DNA of 17,327 nt from Nocardia sp. (GTDB taxonomy: Bacteria > Actinomycetota > Actinomycetes > Mycobacteriales > Mycobacteriaceae): assembly GCA_013361595.1 (NCBI GenBank), contig JABFXT010000417.1, forward strand, positions 1 to 17,327. The letters are read 5' to 3'. The notes under the pieces were generated by a model. It searched no databases. It saw only the letters and a program-made list of their open reading frames with translations, and was not told where the DNA came from. A program made the translations under genes and the position numbers. This document shows, piece by piece, positions 12,886-17,327 of this stretch (its first letter is position 1; each line of letters begins with the position of its first letter).

Positions 12886-15800
12886 ATGGTTCTCGATCCG
12901 GGCCGCTCGCACGGCCGTCCTCCCGTGATCCCGGCGCCCGCGGACGAACCGCTCGTGGTGGCGCTGCTGGGTCGTATCGCGCTGCGCCGCGACGCCGAAC
13001 TGGTGGTGTTGCCGGGGGCCCGGGCCCGGTTGCTGCTGGTGGCACTGGCTCTGCGGCCGGGGCGCAGCCGTAGTGCGGCCGTGCTCATCGAAGAGGTCTG
13101 GGGCGGTGATCCGCCGCGCTCGCCGATGAACGCCCTGCACACCCAGATCTCCCGCCTGCGTGCCGCGCTGCCCGACGGCGTGCTGGAGGCCGGGCCGGCC
13201 GGTTACCGGGTCGTATTGCGTCCGGAGCAGGTGGATCTGACGGCCGTACAACAGCTGGCCCGGCAGGCCGATACGGTGCTGGCCGCCGGCGATCCACCGG
13301 CGGCGCTGGCGATCGTGGGCCGGGCGCGCGCACTCTGGTCCGGTGAGCCGGGTACCGATCTGCCGCCGAGCGAACCGGCCACGGAACTCGCCGCTGTGGC
13401 GGCGGAATCCGCCGGAAGACTCGACGATATCGAGCGGGCGGCCCGGGAGGCAGTGGGTGATCTGGACGGGGCTGTCGCCATCGCACGCCGGCAGTCGCGG
13501 GAGCGACCCGCCGACGAGGCCCGGGCCCGGAATCTCATGCGGCTGCTCGCCACCGCCGGCCGCGACAGCGAAGCACTGGATGTGTTCGCCGCCCTGCGCT
13601 CGATGCTGGCCACCGAACTCGGCACCGACCCGGGTGCCGCGATCACCGAACTCAACACCGCGATCCTGCGTGGCGAATTCGCCTCCCGCACACCACCCCG
13701 TCCGCCCGAACAGGAAGTACCGGTACCGGTCTCGGCCGCCGTCGGGGTGCGCGCCGCGCCCAACGCACTGCTCGGCCGCGCGGACGATCTCGCCGAACTG
13801 AGCCGCCTGCTCGGAACTTCCCGGGTCACCACCGTGCTCGGCCCGGGCGGCGCCGGAAAGACCAGGGTCGCCAACGAACTCGCCGCGCGATCGGCCGCCA
13901 CCCAGCCGGTGGTGCTGGTGGAACTGGCCCCGGTGCGGCCGGACGGGACGAGCCGGGACGCGGCGGTGGATATCGAAACCGCCATCGCCGGGGCGGTCGG
14001 CCTGGGGGAGACCGTCCGCGATCGCGCACTGCCGCAGGTGCGTCCGCCCGCCGACAGCCGTCGCCGGCTGCGCGACGCGCTCTCGGCCCGGCCGATGCTG
14101 CTGGTGCTGGACAACTGCGAGCACCTGATCGAGGGCGCGGCTCTGGTAGTGGCCGATCTGGTGGGCAGTTGCCCGCAACTCACGGTGCTCACCACCAGCC
14201 GGTCGCCCTTGGCGATCACCGCGGAAACGGTCTATCCGCTGGCGCCCTTGGCAATCGACGCCGCCGGGTCACCGGCCACCGATCTGTTCGCCGCGCGCGC
14301 CCGCGCGGTCCGGCCGTCGGTGCGATTGGACGCGGCGGTCGTGGCCCGGCTGTGCCACACCCTGGACGGGCTACCGCTGGCCATCGAACTCGCCGCGGCC
14401 CGGGTGCGCACGATGAGTGTGGAGGATATCGAGCGGCGGCTCGATCAGCGTTTCGCGCTGTTGCGCACCGGCGATCGCACTTCGCCGGAGCGGCACCGCA
14501 CACTGCACGCCGTGATCGCCTGGAGCTGGAATCTGCTGGAGCCCACTCAGCGGATCGCGCTGCGCCGGATGTGCCGTTTCCCCGCGGGATTCACCCTGGA
14601 CGCGGCCGAGGCGGTGGCGGGCGGCCCGGAGGTGGGTGATATCGCCACGGCGGTGGACGGGCTGGTCGGGCAATCGCTGCTGGCGGTCGTGGAAGACGAC
14701 GACAGCGCGACCGATCCCGCGCTGGGCGTGCGTTATCGGATGCTGGAGACGGTCCGCGAATTCGGCGAACAGCAGCTGATCGCCGCGGACGGCGGGACCG
14801 GCGCGGAGATCGAACTCGTGGAGTCCCGGATGGCCGGCTGGGGCCGCGAATTCGCGGTGGCGGTCGCGCAGCGGTATCTGGGAGGTGACGAGCTCGGGCC
14901 CGCCCTGCTCATGCTCGCGGAACTGGACAACCTGGTGGCGGTGTTGCGCCGGGCCGAGGCGGCCGGCGACCGGCACACCGTGTACGCGGTCTTCCCGGCG
15001 GTCTCCATGCGCTGGGTGGCGCAGGGCGCGCATCTGGAATTGATGGGATGGATTCCGCGGCTGCTCGCGCTGCCGCCGCCCGAGCACGCGTCCGGGACCT
15101 ACGCGGATCTGTACCTGCTGGGCCACGGAATGACCGCACTGCACCTGGCCTTCATGAGCCGCAATATGCGCGAGCTGGCGGTGGTCCGGTTCCGCGTGCG
15201 GGCGCTGCTGCGGAACGCGACCGGGATGGACGCGACCCTGCGGTACCTCGGGCAGCTGCTGACATGTCCAGCCGATGTGACCCGGCTGGCCCGGCTGCTC
15301 GCCGACGGCGCGCGTTCGGATACCGCGCAGATCAGAGTGGTCGCCCTGGTGGCCCGGGCGAACATCTGGGAGAACATGGGCCGGATCTTCGCCTCCCGTC
15401 GCGACGCGCGCGCCGCGTGGGCGCTCACCTCCGAGCCGGAGGTGTGGAGCCGGGCGATGGTGGTCCAGCATCTGGGCGCGCTCGACGGGCAGACCGCGAA
15501 CTATCGTGAATCGGTCGGGTACTACGAGGAAGCCGCCGAACTGCTGCACCGGATCCGCGCCTACGACGAAAGCCTCGAGGTGCGTTCGTTCATGGCGGTG
15601 TGCCTGGCCGGTATCGGTGAGCCGGGGCGGGCGCGGCGGGAACTCGCCGCCGCGTTGGGTCTGTCCGGTTCCGGTGGGGCGGGACTGGAGCTGATCGACG
15701 ATCCGACCATCCGGCGCAACCACCGGCTGTCGACGATCTCGGCCGGGCTCGCCGAGGTCGAACTCGCCGAAGGCGATACCGAGGCCGGGCTCGCCCATTT

Positions 15801-16287
15801 CCGGCGTGCGCTGGATCTGCTGGGCTGGCCCGGAGGTGAATTCACGCCCGGGCCGGGAGCATTGCTGATGTGTTCGACGACCGTCGCCGCGCATGTACTG
15901 GCCGGGCGGATCGAGGCGGTCGCGCCGCTGGTGCCGGAGCTGGCCGTCATCGCGCTGGACCGGCTCGGCACGGTTCCCGATCTGCCGCAGATCGGTGCGG
16001 TGGCCTGTGCGCTCGGGTCGGGTCTGCTGGCTCTGGACCCGGGGTCCGCGGCCGGGGTCGAACTGCTCGCGCTGGCACCGGTGGCGAACGCCCGGCAGGA
16101 CTATCCGGTCATCCGCTGGGAGCGGCATCACGAACTGTGGCGGGAACGGCTCGGCGAACGCCGGGTCGACGCGGCTGTCGACGCGGCCCAGCGGTTGCGC
16201 AGGACGGTGGCCGCCGAGCGGATCCTGGAATTGATCGATACGGTCGGCGCGCCACCGGGCCCGCTCCACCGGTCGGCGACCGATTGA
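12886..16287 (+). CDS. AfsR/SARP-family transcriptional regulator (winged helix - BTAD - NB-ARC - helical C-terminus)
   Basis: 1133 aa. Residues about 20-105 are an OmpR/SARP-type winged helix (LLGRIALRRDAE, LIEEVWGGDPPRSPMNALHTQISRLR, GPAGYRVVL). Residues about 115-264 form a bacterial transcriptional activation domain ending GTDPGAAITELNTAILRGE. After a Pro-rich linker, a STAND/NB-ARC ATPase starts near 288 (ALLGRADDLAEL), with Walker A GPGGAGKT (319-326, Lys325), Walker B LLVLDNCEH (Asp409), TTSRSPLAI, and LPLAIELAAARV near 496. The C-terminal 500 residues are helical and TPR-like, without a LuxR or enzymatic output domain. Such proteins activate metabolite or export genes in an ATP-dependent way. 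The start is ATG 12886; the upstream open frame overlaps cds1. Its neighbour is a converging DrrAB-type exporter. Confidence 0.9.
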   Translation: MVLDPGRSHGRPPVIPAPADEPLVVALLGRIALRRDAELVVLPGARARLLLVALALRPGRSRSAAVLIEEVWGGDPPRSPMNALHTQISRLRAALPDGVLEAGPAGYRVVLRPEQVDLTAVQQLARQADTVLAAGDPPAALAIVGRARALWSGEPGTDLPPSEPATELAAVAAESAGRLDDIERAAREAVGDLDGAVAIARRQSRERPADEARARNLMRLLATAGRDSEALDVFAALRSMLATELGTDPGAAITELNTAILRGEFASRTPPRPPEQEVPVPVSAAVGVRAAPNALLGRADDLAELSRLLGTSRVTTVLGPGGAGKTRVANELAARSAATQPVVLVELAPVRPDGTSRDAAVDIETAIAGAVGLGETVRDRALPQVRPPADSRRRLRDALSARPMLLVLDNCEHLIEGAALVVADLVGSCPQLTVLTTSRSPLAITAETVYPLAPLAIDAAGSPATDLFAARARAVRPSVRLDAAVVARLCHTLDGLPLAIELAAARVRTMSVEDIERRLDQRFALLRTGDRTSPERHRTLHAVIAWSWNLLEPTQRIALRRMCRFPAGFTLDAAEAVAGGPEVGDIATAVDGLVGQSLLAVVEDDDSATDPALGVRYRMLETVREFGEQQLIAADGGTGAEIELVESRMAGWGREFAVAVAQRYLGGDELGPALLMLAELDNLVAVLRRAEAAGDRHTVYAVFPAVSMRWVAQGAHLELMGWIPRLLALPPPEHASGTYADLYLLGHGMTALHLAFMSRNMRELAVVRFRVRALLRNATGMDATLRYLGQLLTCPADVTRLARLLADGARSDTAQIRVVALVARANIWENMGRIFASRRDARAAWALTSEPEVWSRAMVVQHLGALDGQTANYRESVGYYEEAAELLHRIRAYDESLEVRSFMAVCLAGIGEPGRARRELAAALGLSGSGGAGLELIDDPTIRRNHRLSTISAGLAEVELAEGDTEAGLAHFRRALDLLGWPGGEFTPGPGALLMCSTTVAAHVLAGRIEAVAPLVPELAVIALDRLGTVPDLPQIGAVACALGSGLLALDPGSAAGVELLALAPVANARQDYPVIRWERHHELWRERLGERRVDAAVDAAQRLRRTVAAERILELIDTVGAPPGPLHRSATD

Positions 16288-16310
16288 GCGGGCCCGGCGG
16301 CACGTACCCG

Positions 16311-17135
16311 TCATGCGCGGCGCATATAGGCCCGTACCGTGAGCGGCGCGAACACCGCGATGATCGCGGCGGCGCCCACCAGCGACCAGAGCACGTGCAT
16401 CCCGATATGCCCGGTGTTCATCAGGTCCCGGCAGGCCCACACCAGATGGGAGACCGGATTGACGTCGATGAACGCCTGCAGCCAGCCCGGCATCGTCTCT
16501 TTGGGCACGAAAGCCGGCGAGGCGAAGGTCAACGGGAACATGACGAGCATCGAATAGCCCTGTACGGCCGAGGCCTTGTTGGCGATCACGCCGAAGAAGG
16601 CCCAGATCCAGCTGGTGGCGAAGGAGCAGGCCACGACCAGCAGGACCGCCAGCAGGACACCGGCCGGTTCGGGGCGGTAGCCCATGATGAAGCCCATCAC
16701 GACGGTGAGCACCGAGGCGATGCCGTAGCGCACCATATCGGCGGTGAGCGCGCCCGACAGGGCGGCGATCCGGGCTATCGGCAGGGATTTGAAGCGGTCG
16801 AAGACCCCCTTCTCCATATCCTCCTTGAGCTGGACACCGGTGACCACCGAGGTCATCACGACGGTCTGCACCAGGATGCCGGGAATGATGACCGGTAGAT
16901 AGCTCTTCACGTCGCCGGAGATGGCCCCGCCGAAGATGTAGGTGAACATCAGAGTGAAGATCACCGGCTGGATTACCACGTCGAACAGCTGCTCGGGATT
17001 GTGCTTGATCTTGAGCAGGCCGCGATAGGCCATGGTGAGGGTGTTCTCGAAGGTTTTTCGCAGCCCGATCCGGGCCGCCGGTTCCGGAATCCGCGCAACC
17101 GTGACGGGCGCGGGTTCGGTCAGTGTCGTGGTCAT
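16311..17135 (-). CDS. ABC-2 type transporter permease, DrrB family
   Basis: 274 aa on the minus strand. A polar N-terminus (MTTTLTEPAPVTVARIPEPA) is followed by about six transmembrane helices. Family marks are NTLTMAYRGLLKIKHNPEQLFDVVIQPVIFTLMFTYIFGG, the cytoplasmic EDMEKGVFDRFKSLPIAR loop that contacts the ATPase, and FPLTFASPAFVPKETMPGWLQAFIDVNPVSHL. DrrB-type permeases pair with DrrA ATPases to export daunorubicin-like compounds, lipids or other amphiphiles; the substrate here is unknown. The ATG overlaps the ATPase stop (ATGA on the minus strand, 17135-17132), so the pair is translationally coupled. The gene converges on the AfsR-like regulator with a 23-bp gap (16288-16310) that shows no clear terminator. 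Confidence 0.92.
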   Translation of the reverse strand: MTTTLTEPAPVTVARIPEPAARIGLRKTFENTLTMAYRGLLKIKHNPEQLFDVVIQPVIFTLMFTYIFGGAISGDVKSYLPVIIPGILVQTVVMTSVVTGVQLKEDMEKGVFDRFKSLPIARIAALSGALTADMVRYGIASVLTVVMGFIMGYRPEPAGVLLAVLLVVACSFATSWIWAFFGVIANKASAVQGYSMLVMFPLTFASPAFVPKETMPGWLQAFIDVNPVSHLVWACRDLMNTGHIGMHVLWSLVGAAAIIAVFAPLTVRAYMRRA

Positions 17136-17327
17136 GCTGCGGTCCGTTCGGTGTCGGTGTCGGCCGGGCGGCCGGTGAGGGTCAGGAAGACTTCGTCGAG
17201 GCTGGGCTTGGATACGGTGATCTCTTCCACCGCGATATCGAAGTCGCGCAGCCTGATCAGCAGATCGGTGGTGCTGTTCGGATCGGGCAGCGCGGCGGTC
17301 AGCCGGCCGGCCTCCGGGGTGGCCTGC
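17132..17327 (-). CDS. ABC transporter ATP-binding protein, DrrA family (partial, C-terminal end)
   Basis: The gene runs off the window, so only the last 64 residues are visible, read from 17326 down to the TGA at 17134-17132. They include SKPSLDEVFLTLTGR, the conserved C-terminal segment of DrrA-type ATPases (DUF4162 region), and end in a polar tail (PADTDTERTAA). The Walker motifs lie outside the window. The stop overlaps the permease start, showing that ATPase and permease form one operon transcribed toward the regulator. The name rests on the terminal motif and on the downstream DrrB-like partner. Confidence 0.85.
   Translation of the reverse strand, partial: QATPEAGRLTAALPDPNSTTDLLIRLRDFDIAVEEITVSKPSLDEVFLTLTGRPADTDTERTAA

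Noticed and set aside
11294..13045. 583-aa open frame on the minus strand
   Set aside because: It is antisense to the DUF4229 and cds1 genes, which carry family motifs and coupled starts.
12724..14178. 484-aa open frame on the minus strand
   Set aside because: It is a shadow of the winged-helix, BTAD and NB-ARC coding region, with low-complexity Gly/Arg/His content.
16288..16310. Terminator between the regulator and the permease gene
   Set aside because: Only a short CGGGCCCG palindrome is visible in 23 bp, which gives no stable stem-loop.
14371..16440. 689-aa open frame on the minus strand
   Set aside because: It is antisense to the AfsR-like regulator, overlaps the permease in another frame, and has no recognisable domain.

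Overview
The window looks like chromosomal DNA of a high-GC actinobacterium of the mycolic-acid group, most likely Nocardia or a close relative. This rests on strongly G/C-biased third codon positions, frequent GTG/TTG starts, many 4-nt stop/start overlaps, and a gene order that recalls the Mycobacterium tuberculosis hemB...hemL-PGM-thioredoxin-ccdA-resB-ccs block (Rv0512 to Rv0531, from memory, not searched). The exact genus is an inference.

Region 1 (1-2827, + strand): a cluster of degenerate direct repeats, then hemB (5-aminolevulinate dehydratase) with a likely leaderless promoter. It is followed by four small membrane-protein genes of unknown function, one of only 39 aa. Region 2 (2834-3229, - strand): a small secreted protein that diverges from hemL. 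Region 3 (3400-10128, + strand): hemL, a histidine-phosphatase (PGM-like) gene, a tandemly duplicated intergenic segment of possible minicistrons, then the System II cytochrome c maturation genes: a TlpA/ResA-like thioredoxin lipoprotein, a small basic ORF, ccdA, resB and ccsB. Haem synthesis and haem attachment to apocytochromes c are therefore encoded side by side. The thioredoxin and CcdA would keep apocytochrome thiols reduced, and ResB/CcsB would carry haem across the membrane and ligate it.

Region 4 (10129-11138): a small acidic protein, a clear convergent terminator, a one-helix membrane protein on the - strand with a near-perfect Shine-Dalgarno, and a BldC-type MerR-like HTH regulator followed by its own hairpin. 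Region 5 (11298-16287, + strand): a DUF4229-like membrane protein translationally coupled to a Cds1-like PLP enzyme (L-cysteine desulfhydrase family), then a 1133-aa AfsR/SARP-type regulator (winged helix, BTAD, NB-ARC, long helical C-terminus). Region 6 (16311-17327, - strand): a DrrB-like ABC-2 permease and the C-terminal end of its DrrA-like ATPase, converging on the regulator with a 23-bp gap.

The most unusual structure is the 5515-5706 segment between the phosphatase and the thioredoxin gene. Two nearly identical 74/78-bp units and a third partial unit form a chain of short reading frames linked by ATGA overlaps, running from the phosphatase stop to the thioredoxin start. A second unexplained structure is a pair of back-to-back perfect tetraloop hairpins in the resB-ccsB gap. 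I saw no tRNA, rRNA, CRISPR array, insertion sequence or phage gene. Function calls come from reading motifs; no database search was possible.
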